From SG8-4 sp964598225 (GTDB taxonomy: Bacteria > Planctomycetota > Phycisphaerae > Sedimentisphaerales > Anaerobacaceae): 23,291 bases of DNA. Position 1 is the stretch's first letter; each line of letters begins with the position of its first letter. Both the position numbers and the translations under genes were made by a program. Shown one piece after another: positions 6,825 to 15,187 of the stretch. The notes under the pieces are model-generated. The model was not told where the DNA came from and did not search any database. It saw only the letters and a program-made list of their open reading frames with translations. Where the stretch lies: NCBI GenBank assembly GCA_964598225.1, contig CAZRBG010000074.1, positions 1-23,291 on the forward strand, given 5' to 3'.

Positions 6825-8199
6825 GTGTTCGGGTGGTTTGGCTTAGTTCCTTTTCAAAGGTCTTAAGCCGGGCTTTAAGTTCCTTCACTTTGTCCGGGTA
6901 TTGCGCAGCACGATTCTTGGTCTCCCCCGGGTCCTGCTTCAGATTATAGAGAGCGGTCCCCTTGTGCTTCCAGGTTCGAGCATCAACGTCGGCGATCAGC
7001 TTCCAGTCGCCCATGCGTACACCCGAGCGCTTACCGAAGCGGACGTGGTAAACGAACGCATCATAGGGTGTCTTTGCGTCGTTCTCACCCAGCATAAGGG
7101 ACGTGATATCCTTGCCGTCGATCACCCGGTCTTTCGGTAGTTCCGCACCGGCCATGGCGCCGAAGGTCGGCAGGAAGTCCATGACCGTGGCGAGCTCGGA
7201 ACAGATAGAGCCGGCCGGGATACGCCCCGGTCCCCACATTACGCAGGGTATGCGGAGGCCGCCTTCCCAGCCCTGCTGCTTCTTTCCGCGAAACGGCGCG
7301 TTCGAACCGAACCACGTTGCCTTCGTGCCCCATGGATTCGTGCAGGCGCCGTTGTCCGATGTGAATACCACGATGGTGTCCTGCGAAAGCCCCAGCTCGA
7401 TAACGGTCTTGATGATTTCTCCTGTGCTCCAGTCGATGGTCTCGACCGCATCGCCATAAAGCCCGCCGGCGCTCTTGCCCCGGAAACGCCCGGACGCGGC
7501 CACGGGGCCGTGCGGCATGGGGTGAGCCAGAAAGAGCAGGAACGGCCGGTCCTTATTGGCCCTGATCCACTGCACCGCCTCCGCGGTCAGCACTTCCGTC
7601 AGATCCTCGATCAGGGGAAAAGGCACCTCTTCCTCCTCTCTCAGAAAGAGGTCGGAGAACTCCCCTTTCTTTCGCATCACCTCCGTGACGAAACAGTGCC
7701 CCAGCGGGGTGCCGTAGTAAGTGTCGAACCCATGGCGCGTCGGATAGAACGTCGGGTGGTGCCCCAGGTGCCACTTGCCGAAACAGGCCGTGGCATAGCC
7801 CCGTGACTTGAGCAGTTCCGCGAGGGTGACCTCGTCCTCATGCAGGCCAATAGTATCGGGCGTGTGCAGCGGGGTGCCGAGCCCAATCCGGGAGGGGTAG
7901 CACCCGGTCATGATTGACGCACGCGTGGGGGTACAGATGGGCGAGGTGGCGTAGAAGTCGGTGAATCTCATGCCCTCGGCCGCCATGCGGTCGATGTTGG
8001 GCGTCTTGATCCGGTCCGAGCCGAAACAACCCAGGTCTCCGTAGCCCAAGTCGTCGGTGAGGATGATAACAACATTAAGTTTTTCCGGACCACGCTTGGC
8101 CGTACGCCCATTGGCCGTAGGCACAGGCCAAAGCGCGTACAGCAGTGCTGCCGTTAAAACAAGATGTCTATGCATTTGAAGTCTATATTGTTTTACCAT
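6808..8199 (-). CDS. Secreted type I (formylglycine) sulfatase
   Basis: A 463-aa protein. A signal peptide (about 9-30, LVLTAALLYALWPVPTANG) is followed by the sulfatase fold: VVIILTDDLGYGDLGCFG (43-60) gives the metal-binding Asp pair 49-50, and ICTPTRASIMTGCYPSR (88-104) is the C-x-P-x-R signature, with Cys89 expected to be converted to formylglycine. GKWHLG and FTSDNGACTNPWG supply further active-site residues. Family knowledge: it hydrolyses sulfate esters, usually on polysaccharides, outside the cytoplasm. The start is fixed by AAGGAG seven bases before the ATG. No formylglycine-generating enzyme is encoded in this window. It sits 25 bases after BNR1. The closest sulfatase substrate class cannot be assigned by eye. 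Confidence 0.93.
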   Translation of the reverse strand: MVKQYRLQMHRHLVLTAALLYALWPVPTANGRTAKRGPEKLNVVIILTDDLGYGDLGCFGSDRIKTPNIDRMAAEGMRFTDFYATSPICTPTRASIMTGCYPSRIGLGTPLHTPDTIGLHEDEVTLAELLKSRGYATACFGKWHLGHHPTFYPTRHGFDTYYGTPLGHCFVTEVMRKKGEFSDLFLREEEEVPFPLIEDLTEVLTAEAVQWIRANKDRPFLLFLAHPMPHGPVAASGRFRGKSAGGLYGDAVETIDWSTGEIIKTVIELGLSQDTIVVFTSDNGACTNPWGTKATWFGSNAPFRGKKQQGWEGGLRIPCVMWGPGRIPAGSICSELATVMDFLPTFGAMAGAELPKDRVIDGKDITSLMLGENDAKTPYDAFVYHVRFGKRSGVRMGDWKLIADVDARTWKHKGTALYNLKQDPGETKNRAAQYPDKVKELKARLKTFEKELSQTTRTQGTLR

Positions 8200-8224
8200 G
8201 GTGGATCTCCTTTTATTCGTCCCG

Positions 8225-10033
8225 CTATTTGACCGTGTCTTGCTCTGTCACGAAGTTGCCGACCGCTTCAGAGGTCCGCAGGAGACGGTTGTAGATCCGC
8301 AGGCTGAGGATCTCTCCGGCGAACGATGGCGACAATCGCAGCGTGTCCGAGCCGTTCACGCCGCCGATCTTCGCATCGAACCGGCCCCAGCCGAACTGGC
8401 GGGACCCGCCGCCGTCGCAGAGCTTGCCGTCCACGACGAAGGTGATGATGTTCGGCCCCCCATCGACGATCGCCGTGATGTGGTGCGTCTGGCCTGGCGT
8501 GAGCAGGCCCGGGTCGCTGGTCCACACCCCAGCCTTGTTCTTGCCGTCGGAGAAGTGAAGCTTAACCGCCCCGTCCTTGTCGACCATGAGCGCGATGCCC
8601 TTACCCCTGCTGTCGCGGCTATCGAGGATGACTTGACCGGCTGCCATTTCCTTGAACTTCAGCCGGAGGTCCAGCGTGAAGCCGGTGTTCGCCTTCGTCA
8701 GGTCGGTCAGGCGAGGCATGTCTACCGAGTCGGCCTCGGCCGCGTCGCCATCGAGCGAAAGCGCCAAGCCGTCTTTGGTCAGCCTGCCATCGCCTTCGAG
8801 TTGGGCCCACATCCCCTCGAACAAGGTCGGATCAATCTCGTGGACACGCGCGACCGTCTTCTGCGTTTCGGTGACCCAGTACTTGCCGTCCTGCTCAATC
8901 AGGTCGGGGTAGCTCATGCGTGTTTTCGGATTGGACGCGTAGAGCAGGATCTCCGGCTCAGACCAGTGCATCTTGCCGTCACGCAGGATGCCGCCCGAGA
9001 CCCAGGCGGGGTTGCGGTCGGTGAAATTCTTCCCACTGTGGTTGTGGAACCAGAACAGGTACTTGCCATTCTCGCACTTGAACAGCTTCGGACACGCTCG
9101 CGGCGTCTTGATCTTCCGCCCGTCCGGCGAATAGGTCATGTGCACCGGCTCGGTCCATGTCCGCCCGCCGTCGCTGCTGTAGGTGTGGCACGGGTAGCCG
9201 GTGGTCGTGCGATAGACCATGTACATCTGCCTGGGCCCAATATGCACGTGGTTGTGCTCTTCCTGGACCGAGCCGAAATTCGGCGACCGGATGCCGTGGT
9301 CGCCATCCGGCAGCAGTCGCCAGTTGATCTTCTCGGGGTCGGGCTCGGTGAGGATGTTGTCGCTGTGCAGCATCCAGCCCTCGCCGTTGTCCAGCATGTA
9401 CTTGCCCAGCTTGGTGAAGGCGAACGTCACGCCCATGTCGCTGATCTTGGGCTTGTCGATACCCCAGAATATCTGGACCTCGCCCTTCCATTGGTTCGCC
9501 CGGTCGCACGCAGTCACGCGTACTGGGATGCGGTAGCGTTTCGACCAGGTCTTGCCGTTGTCGTCCGAGTACTTGAAGCAATACCAGCCGAGCATGTCGG
9601 CGCGGATCTTCCTGTTGTTGCCAGGCAGCGTGTTGATGCGGTCGCCGTTGTAGGTGTAGAAGGCGTAGACGCGCCCGCTGGGAACGAGCAGCGGCACCAC
9701 CCACGACGCCTCCGGGCCGTTCGCCGGTTCGATGTCAATCAGCGGCCCCCAGGTCTTGCCCTGGTCTTTGCTGATCGTCGCCACGACATGCTGGCCGAAT
9801 CGGCCCTCGTGACCCTTGCCGGTGGTCAGTACGCACAGCCAGTTGCCGTCCTTGGTGATCACCACGTAGGGCTGATCGCAGTAGCCCTCGTCCGGGATGA
9901 GGTGCCCCACCTCGATGTGCCGCGGATCCACCGCGGCCGCCTTCTTGTCGTGGTCCGCACCGGCAGCCCACACCAGCGGGCCAGCGCAGAGCAGGATCAA
10001 AAGGAACAGTAAGGTAAATCCCTGTGTTTTCAT
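8225..10033 (-). CDS. Sialidase-fold (BNR) protein with C-terminal LamG-like domain (BNR1)
   Basis: A 602-aa protein. The start chosen is the ATG at 10033, with GGAGG six bases upstream. It has a signal peptide (1-24), a six-blade-propeller sialidase-like region (about 38-410) with three Asp boxes (SKDQGKTW 88-95, SDDNGKTW 156-163, SSDGGRTW 286-293), then a LamG-like module (about 420-598) ending LRTSEAVGN. SYPDLIE (Tyr375) and VTETQK resemble the nucleophile-Tyr and late-Glu regions of GH33. At the place of the FRIP motif it has CDQP, so the first arginine of the carboxylate-binding triad is replaced by Asp. It is therefore a sialidase relative with an uncertain substrate. It is a paralogue of BNR2 (19847-18051), at roughly half to 60 percent identity over the N-terminal part by eye, and is much more GC-rich. 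A long plus-strand open frame opposite it is a GC-bias shadow. Confidence 0.87.
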   Translation of the reverse strand: MKTQGFTLLFLLILLCAGPLVWAAGADHDKKAAAVDPRHIEVGHLIPDEGYCDQPYVVITKDGNWLCVLTTGKGHEGRFGQHVVATISKDQGKTWGPLIDIEPANGPEASWVVPLLVPSGRVYAFYTYNGDRINTLPGNNRKIRADMLGWYCFKYSDDNGKTWSKRYRIPVRVTACDRANQWKGEVQIFWGIDKPKISDMGVTFAFTKLGKYMLDNGEGWMLHSDNILTEPDPEKINWRLLPDGDHGIRSPNFGSVQEEHNHVHIGPRQMYMVYRTTTGYPCHTYSSDGGRTWTEPVHMTYSPDGRKIKTPRACPKLFKCENGKYLFWFHNHSGKNFTDRNPAWVSGGILRDGKMHWSEPEILLYASNPKTRMSYPDLIEQDGKYWVTETQKTVARVHEIDPTLFEGMWAQLEGDGRLTKDGLALSLDGDAAEADSVDMPRLTDLTKANTGFTLDLRLKFKEMAAGQVILDSRDSRGKGIALMVDKDGAVKLHFSDGKNKAGVWTSDPGLLTPGQTHHITAIVDGGPNIITFVVDGKLCDGGGSRQFGWGRFDAKIGGVNGSDTLRLSPSFAGEILSLRIYNRLLRTSEAVGNFVTEQDTVK

Positions 10034-10077
10034 GTGTACCTCCATAACTCAATCATCGTTTCTTAACATCGCCTGAA

Positions 10078-11178
10078 CTATACCCGGCATCGTGTGCGCC
10101 AATCGCTGGGTGTTGCCCCGACATCGACTCGGGCGTCAAAATACGCCTCCAGGTTGGCCAGGGGAATATTGCCATGCAGCCCGCCGCAACTGGCCAGGGC
10201 AAATCCCTGGATACCATCGACCTTGCCCATCACGTCATATACCATGTGTCGAACGTCTTCGGGGTTTCCCGTGGTGAGGATTACCGTATCAATACCACCG
10301 ATCATGAAACGCCCCGGTTCACCGAAATGGGCAATGACGTGTTCCAGTGGTGTAGCCGGATTTTCAAACATGAGTCCATCGACTCCCACATCGAGGAGCC
10401 TGGGAAGAAACGCCGTCATGTTTCCATCCGCGACAAATATCACTTTTCTATCTGCCTGTTTTGCTTCAGCGAATAATTCCTGATAGTGCTGAAAAATATA
10501 GGTATCGTACCATGAGGGCTCAAACAAGGGACCGGTTCGGCCGGCCAGATCGTCATGGACAAACAGAAACGGCGAGTCTGCCGCTTGCAGGATCTCACGG
10601 ATGACGGCCTTGGACTTTTCCACACAGGGCAACAGAAAGTGCGTGTGAAAACGGTCGGGTTCAAGCGTGGCCGCCAACATGAAGATCTCGAAACCCAGTA
10701 CCTCCACGCCCCACATGAAAAGCGTGGTATAGAGCATGGGGTAGTAAAGCCCCCGGTCGCCGATGATCTCCTGTCTGCGGCGGATATCCGGGGCCGTACA
10801 GGGATGCGGCACTGGGGTCAGCAAGTCCTCATAGCGGATGGTGTCCATATCCAGATCCCAGACCTCCTCCGGCGTCTTGCAGGGATAGGTATGACGCATC
10901 ACTGTGTCGTAAATACCCAAGTGGGCATACCGGTAAGGTTGCGTCGAATGCGGGCGTATTTGCCCCGGCTCTGTGGGGGCAGATGCATTGCTGCTGGGAA
11001 CACGGTTAACAAGATCGATACCTAAGGCGGTGTAGGCGCGACGGTAGGCCTCACTGGTATGACGAAAGACATCCAGGCCCGACACCAGGCCGACCAGTTC
11101 GGGATGATTCAATGTCTCTTTGGATACGATCTTGTGCACTTGACCTCCGCAGGCCCAAGTTAAAACATCTGCTAACAT
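10078..11178 (-). CDS. URO-D-fold protein, probable methyltransferase-like enzyme (URO-D1)
   Basis: A 366-aa protein of the uroporphyrinogen decarboxylase superfamily (TIM barrel). The start is the ATG at 11178, directly after GGAGGAATC, and it overlaps the URO-D2 stop by 7 bases, which implies translational coupling. Typical features are the FLFVHDDLAGRTGPLFEPSWY segment (205-224), VGVDGLMFENPA (264-275), GRFMIGGIDT (289-298) and ALASCGGLHGNIPLANLEAYF (327-347). At the position where MtaA-like members carry H-x-C it has VADGN (249-253), but it keeps Cys331 and His335. It has no porphyrin-specific context, so it is not taken to be HemE. The superfamily includes corrinoid/CoM methyltransferases and many uncharacterised members; the reaction here is unknown. 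Confidence 0.8.
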   Translation of the reverse strand: MLADVLTWACGGQVHKIVSKETLNHPELVGLVSGLDVFRHTSEAYRRAYTALGIDLVNRVPSSNASAPTEPGQIRPHSTQPYRYAHLGIYDTVMRHTYPCKTPEEVWDLDMDTIRYEDLLTPVPHPCTAPDIRRRQEIIGDRGLYYPMLYTTLFMWGVEVLGFEIFMLAATLEPDRFHTHFLLPCVEKSKAVIREILQAADSPFLFVHDDLAGRTGPLFEPSWYDTYIFQHYQELFAEAKQADRKVIFVADGNMTAFLPRLLDVGVDGLMFENPATPLEHVIAHFGEPGRFMIGGIDTVILTTGNPEDVRHMVYDVMGKVDGIQGFALASCGGLHGNIPLANLEAYFDARVDVGATPSDWRTRCRV

Positions 11179-12302
11179 GATTCCTCCGGATGGATGTCGG
11201 AACATTCAAATGATTGTTGAGGATTAAACTCTCGGGCCGCTCTATACATGGCCTCAATGTTCTTCACGGGAATGTCCTCCTGGAGGATTTGGCTCGGTGC
11301 AAAGATATAGCCTCCGTTGCGTCCCAGGATGCCCAGGGTATCCCGGGCATGACGATAGACGCCTTCGACGTCGTTGACTGGAAGGACATACTGCGTATCC
11401 ACTGCCCCGTGGAACACAATCCGATCCCCGAATTGCCGTTTCAGAGAACTGGGATCCATGCCCGCTGCGGTCACTTGAATCGGATCGAGGATGTCCACGC
11501 CGGCCTCGATGAGCAGTGGAATAAGGGGGGCAATGGCGCCGCAGGAGTGCATCATCACTTTCAGACCATAGCCGTGCGCCAATTCATTGAGCGCCCGGAT
11601 GGGGGGCAAGAAGATATCGGCGAACGTGCCGGGACTGAACAGCAGTCCGCTCTGACTGCCGAAATCATTGCCCCAGTTCCAGATATCCAGTTTGTCTCCG
11701 ATTTCCCGGAAGACCTTGTCGTTGAGCGTCAGGTAAAAATCCGTCATACGGTTCACCAACGTCCCGACGAGTTCTGGATTGTACGCCAGGGCCAGCAAAA
11801 AGTTTTCAAATCCCATCATGCGATAGCTGTCGCCCAGAATGCCGGTCCAGCATCCGCCCACCAGCACTTTGTCCGCGTGCCTTTCGCACTCTTGATGCAG
11901 GGACGTGACATCGAAGTCGTCGATACTCGGCCAGGAGTGCCGCAGGATATCTGCAGGACGGGTGGCCTTTTCCAACGGGCCAATAAGCGCTTCGTCCACT
12001 GCGAACTTGCTGGCATAGGCGCCGCGGGTCCAGCGAATGCCAAAGGGACACACCCTCTCCCGGTCGTTCATTTCCAGTGCCGGTCCGTGATAAAAAGGCA
12101 GACTGGATTCGTTTTGAGAAATGTCTCGAAAAGACAGATAGTAAAAATCAATCCCCAGCACATCGAGTAGATCATCCTGGGTGGCGACATCGTAGTACCT
12201 GCATAGCCTCGCATCGGTGGCAGGCGTGGCCAGATAGTCCATGGGAAACCGGTCGGGTAAGCGAAACTCGCAAACAGCCTGAAAACGTTCTTTGCTCTTC
12301 AT
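11172..12302 (-). CDS. URO-D-fold protein with MtaA-type H-x-C motif (URO-D2)
   Basis: A 376-aa protein. It shows the familiar signatures of the non-HemE uroporphyrinogen-decarboxylase family: VMMHSCGAIAPLIPLLIEAG (249-268), VDILDPIQVTAAGMDPSSLK (269-288), RIVFHGAVDTQ (294-304) and GGYIFAPSQILQEDIP (330-345). His252 and Cys254 form the H-x-C pair that binds zinc in MtaA-like methyltransferases. In many homologues the later segment reads APxHNIQ; here it is APSQILQ, so a His is replaced by Gln. It starts 6 bases after the aldolase stop. A methyl or one-carbon transfer, or a decarboxylation in the substrate pathway, is possible, but no corrinoid protein is nearby. Confidence 0.85.
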   Translation of the reverse strand: MKSKERFQAVCEFRLPDRFPMDYLATPATDARLCRYYDVATQDDLLDVLGIDFYYLSFRDISQNESSLPFYHGPALEMNDRERVCPFGIRWTRGAYASKFAVDEALIGPLEKATRPADILRHSWPSIDDFDVTSLHQECERHADKVLVGGCWTGILGDSYRMMGFENFLLALAYNPELVGTLVNRMTDFYLTLNDKVFREIGDKLDIWNWGNDFGSQSGLLFSPGTFADIFLPPIRALNELAHGYGLKVMMHSCGAIAPLIPLLIEAGVDILDPIQVTAAGMDPSSLKRQFGDRIVFHGAVDTQYVLPVNDVEGVYRHARDTLGILGRNGGYIFAPSQILQEDIPVKNIEAMYRAAREFNPQQSFECSDIHPEESC

Positions 12303-12308
12303 GGGCAG

Positions 12309-13088
12309 CTACTTTCTGTTCTGACTTGCATGCGCAATACACTTCAGGGCCTGCCTGGCCCCTGTCTCCAGAAACACGTTGTCAAGACCGAGGCCAATCA
12401 AGGTATAGCCTTGATCAATGGCCTTGCTCACGTTCTTCGTGTCCGGTCGAACTATATGTATCCCCGCACTCCTGTCCCCATGTTGACATGCTTCCAGATA
12501 ACGAGCCAGGGCATGCTTTACCTCTGGACAGGCCATTTGCCCCGCTTTTCCATAGGAGCCGCTCAGGTCGAGGGGGCCGATGAATACGCCATCAATATCA
12601 GGAACCTGAAGAATCGCATCGATATTCTCGATCCCTTTACGGTGTTCAATCTGGGCAATAATGGCAATCTCGTTGTTGGCTTCGACGATAGCCTCCTCGA
12701 ATTTCATACCGTGCATATTGGCACGACTGTAGCCAAATCCCCGCTCACCCCGCGGCGGGTATTTGGCCGCACGCACGGCCGATTCAGCATCTTGGACGCT
12801 GTTGATCATTGGAACGATCAATCCCCTCGCTCCGGCGTCCAGACTCCGTCGAATCCAGACCGGATCATTGGCTGGAACCCGGGTGACGGGCACACTTTCA
12901 TGGGCGTCGATTGTCCGGAAGAGATGAGTCATAGCCTCCAGGTCAATGGCACCGTGTTCCAAATCAACGCAGATCCAATCAAACCCGAGTGTGCCCAGGA
13001 TTTCGGCGATAGCCGAATGTCCGATTTGCATCCACGCCCCAAAAACGGGTCGCCTCTTGAGCAGGGCAATACGTAACTTATTCTTCAT
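12309..13088 (-). CDS. HpcH/HpaI-family class II 2-oxoacid aldolase
   Basis: A 259-aa protein, the usual length. Family motifs are VDLEHGAIDLE (41-51, catalytic His45), Arg70 (VTRVP), GARGLIVPMINS (87-97), PPRGERGFGY (111-120), AQIEH with metal ligand Glu148, and GVFIGPLDLSGSYG with metal ligand Asp174. These enzymes cleave 4-hydroxy-2-oxo acids (for example 2-keto-3-deoxy sugar acids) to pyruvate and an aldehyde with a divalent metal. The exact substrate cannot be read from the sequence. It starts one base after the dehydrogenase stop and is 6 bases from URO-D2, firmly inside the operon. In the pathway it probably produces pyruvate from a keto-deoxy acid derived from the imported compound. 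Confidence 0.9.
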   Translation of the reverse strand: MKNKLRIALLKRRPVFGAWMQIGHSAIAEILGTLGFDWICVDLEHGAIDLEAMTHLFRTIDAHESVPVTRVPANDPVWIRRSLDAGARGLIVPMINSVQDAESAVRAAKYPPRGERGFGYSRANMHGMKFEEAIVEANNEIAIIAQIEHRKGIENIDAILQVPDIDGVFIGPLDLSGSYGKAGQMACPEVKHALARYLEACQHGDRSAGIHIVRPDTKNVSKAIDQGYTLIGLGLDNVFLETGARQALKCIAHASQNRK

Positions 13089-13089
13089 G

Positions 13090-14109
13090 TTAGGACCCCA
13101 GTCTGCCTATTCTCTGCTGTTCTGGCTTGATGTTCTGATGCGTATACTCAATGATGTCCATTTTCATACGTTCATCCTGCTCTGCATGACGAATATTCTG
13201 CAGACAGCGTTCGGCCATACGTGCACACGCCTCCTCGGTGGTACTGCCAATATGCGGCAGCATGATGATATTGGGCAGCGTTCGCAAATCGCAAGCCGGA
13301 TATGCCGGTTCGTAAGGCTCTTTTTCGAAAACATCCAGTCCCGCCCCGGCCGGACGGCCAAGCGTCAAGGCCTCAAAAAGCGCCTTCTCGTCCACCACCC
13401 CGCCCCGCGAGGTATTGATCAGCCACGCATGCGCCGGTAGCATACTCAGACGCCTTGAATTCATGAAGTGTTCTGACCCGCTGTGGTATGGAATGTGCAG
13501 GCTGACAAAATCGGCATCCGCTACGGCTTGCTGAAAGTCCTTCACCACGGTCGCGACTCCGTGTTGTTGTCTCAAGCGGTCGACATCCAGATCCCGCACA
13601 TCACATCCCACGACCCTCATTCTCAGCCCTGCAGACGCAATCTCAGCCACACGGCAGCCAATGGCCCCACAGCCCACGATCGTTAGAACGCGACCGCGCA
13701 CATCGTGCCCCGGGATCGCTCGCCACCGGCCTGAGGCGCAAGCAAGGGCTTGGGGGAGAATGTGTCTCGCCGCCAATAAAATCAGGGTCACGGTGAGTTC
13801 GGCCACGGACTGATCCAATATGCCCGGTGTATTGGTGCATATCAATCCGGCTTGTTGGGCTCGCACCACATCAATGCCGTCGTATCCCACTCCAAAACGG
13901 GCGATCACGCCGCCGCGTGGCAAGGCCCGGTACAGGGAATCGGTATATTTTTCCACACCCACAATAACATGTCTGGCGTCATAGCGGCGAATTGCCTCGC
14001 AAAGGGGCTCTTCTTCCACAGGAGCGGGAATGCATCTGATGTCACTGACGGCAGCAAAATGACACCTGCCCTTCTCGTATTCCGGCTCAGTGACTGCAAC
14101 GATACTCAT
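13090..14109 (-). CDS. D-2-hydroxyacid dehydrogenase (NAD-type)
   Basis: A 339-aa protein of the phosphoglycerate/glycerate-dehydrogenase-like family. It has a substrate-binding N-terminal half (ARFGVGYDGID, 70-80; TNTPGILDQSVAELTV, 92-107), a Rossmann motif VGCGAIG (145-151), Asp170 at the end of the next strand favouring NAD over NADP, and the catalytic triad Arg235 (TSRGGVVDE), Glu264 (DVFEKEP) and His286 (LPHIGSTTEEA). It interconverts 2-hydroxy acids and 2-oxo acids in the cytoplasm. The strong AAGGAGG lies eight bases before the ATG. The 78-base gap to dctP upstream is the widest within the operon. Paired directly with the aldolase, it probably feeds it a 2-oxo acid or handles one of its products. 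The C-terminal 25 residues are extra and basic/polar. Confidence 0.9.
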   Translation of the reverse strand: MSIVAVTEPEYEKGRCHFAAVSDIRCIPAPVEEEPLCEAIRRYDARHVIVGVEKYTDSLYRALPRGGVIARFGVGYDGIDVVRAQQAGLICTNTPGILDQSVAELTVTLILLAARHILPQALACASGRWRAIPGHDVRGRVLTIVGCGAIGCRVAEIASAGLRMRVVGCDVRDLDVDRLRQQHGVATVVKDFQQAVADADFVSLHIPYHSGSEHFMNSRRLSMLPAHAWLINTSRGGVVDEKALFEALTLGRPAGAGLDVFEKEPYEPAYPACDLRTLPNIIMLPHIGSTTEEACARMAERCLQNIRHAEQDERMKMDIIEYTHQNIKPEQQRIGRLGS

Positions 14110-14187
14110 CCCCAGCCTCCTTTTCGCGTGGGCGCTCTTTGCTCACTTCCCATCGTAATAGTCTCATGTTATTCCTTAACGTACTTT

Positions 14188-15183
14188 CTATTGAACGTTT
14201 CGTATTGTCTCAAAAATACCCGGTGCCCAGTCGTTCTCAAACGCCGGAGGTAATGTCTGCAGTGCCAGTTGTTCGAACGCATCCCGGTCCACATCGACAA
14301 ACTCGACTCCGCTTTCAACAAGCTTCCTTCGGTATTCCTTCTCATAGTCTGCCAGCAGCCCGTTCTGATACTCGGCAGCCTCTCTAATTGCTTCTGTCAG
14401 GATGCGCTGTTCTTGCCGGGAGTATTTTTCAAAGAAATGATCCCCCACAGCCACCGTATAAAACCCCAGAAGATGCCTGGTCTCCATGATATAATTCTGA
14501 ACTTCATGCAAATGGCTGGTATAAATGACTTCCAGGGGATTTTCCTGGCCCTCCACCACTCCCTGCTTCAACGCCATAAACATGTCATTGTAAGCAACAG
14601 GTGTCGGATTGGCACCGAACATTGCCCAGGACTGGATGTAAACCGGCAACTCCGGAACACGCAGTTTAAGACCTGTCAGATCGTGGGGCGCGTGAATCTT
14701 CTTGTCGGTCGTTGTCAAATAGCGTGGTCCTCGATGAAAATGGGTCAGAAAATGAATACCACGTTTCCTGTTGATCGCGGCTTCGATATCCTTGCCGATC
14801 CGACCAGACAAAACGCGATCCAGATGCTGATAATCCCTGAATAAAAACGGAGCCTCGAGAACGCCGTATTCAGGGGCATACCAACCGATCAGCGCGGTTC
14901 CAGTAAGGACCATATCAACACCCCGCAGAGCCAGGCTTTCGACGAGAATACGATCGTTTCCCAGAACGCCGCTCGGATAAAGCCTGACGTCAATTGTTCC
15001 CTGCGTACGCTGTTTAACGAGTTCGGCAAACTTCTCAGCGCCCGCATGCGAGGTGCCGCCCGGAGACATGACATAAGCCAGCCTCAGTTCTTTTGGTGCG
15101 CGGCGCCCCCCAACACAGATAATCGTCACGACGATCAGGGCAAAGAAAATTGCCACCCATAATGTCGATATCAGCCTATTCAT
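14188..15183 (-). CDS. dctP: TRAP transporter solute-binding protein
   Basis: A 331-aa periplasmic binding protein of the TRAP (TAXI-independent, DctP) family. The N-terminus (about 5-26) is hydrophobic without a clear cleavage site and may be a retained membrane anchor. Then come LRLAYVMSPGGTSHAGAEKFAELV (34-57), RYLTTTDKKIHAPHDL (154-169) and GLKLRVPELP (171-180). Arg175 is at the position of the conserved carboxylate-clamping arginine, and Arg154 may be a second contact. NPTPVAYNDMFMALKQGVVEGQENPL (192-217) is the standard family block. It implies that the imported compound is a carboxylic acid. It starts four bases after dctM. The order Q-M-P is complete in this window. Confidence 0.93.
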   Translation of the reverse strand: MNRLISTLWVAIFFALIVVTIICVGGRRAPKELRLAYVMSPGGTSHAGAEKFAELVKQRTQGTIDVRLYPSGVLGNDRILVESLALRGVDMVLTGTALIGWYAPEYGVLEAPFLFRDYQHLDRVLSGRIGKDIEAAINRKRGIHFLTHFHRGPRYLTTTDKKIHAPHDLTGLKLRVPELPVYIQSWAMFGANPTPVAYNDMFMALKQGVVEGQENPLEVIYTSHLHEVQNYIMETRHLLGFYTVAVGDHFFEKYSRQEQRILTEAIREAAEYQNGLLADYEKEYRRKLVESGVEFVDVDRDAFEQLALQTLPPAFENDWAPGIFETIRNVQ

Positions 15184-15187
15184 TTAT

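Noticed and set aside
5139..6866. Long plus-strand open frames opposite PhoD (5139-5843 and 5922-6866)
   Set aside because: Antisense shadows of a GC-rich gene; no recognisable motifs or convincing starts.
8198..10012. 604-codon plus-strand open frame
   Set aside because: It lies entirely antisense to BNR1 and has no signature of a real protein. Long antisense frames are expected opposite GC-rich genes. The BNR1 frame has a signal peptide, Asp boxes and a ribosome binding site.
14087..14167. 26-codon small frame between dctP and the dehydrogenase
   Set aside because: It has AAGGA at a good distance, but it overlaps the dehydrogenase start in another frame and its sequence (rich in Glu, Arg, Lys) partly reflects the ribosome binding site. 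Not enough to call a gene.
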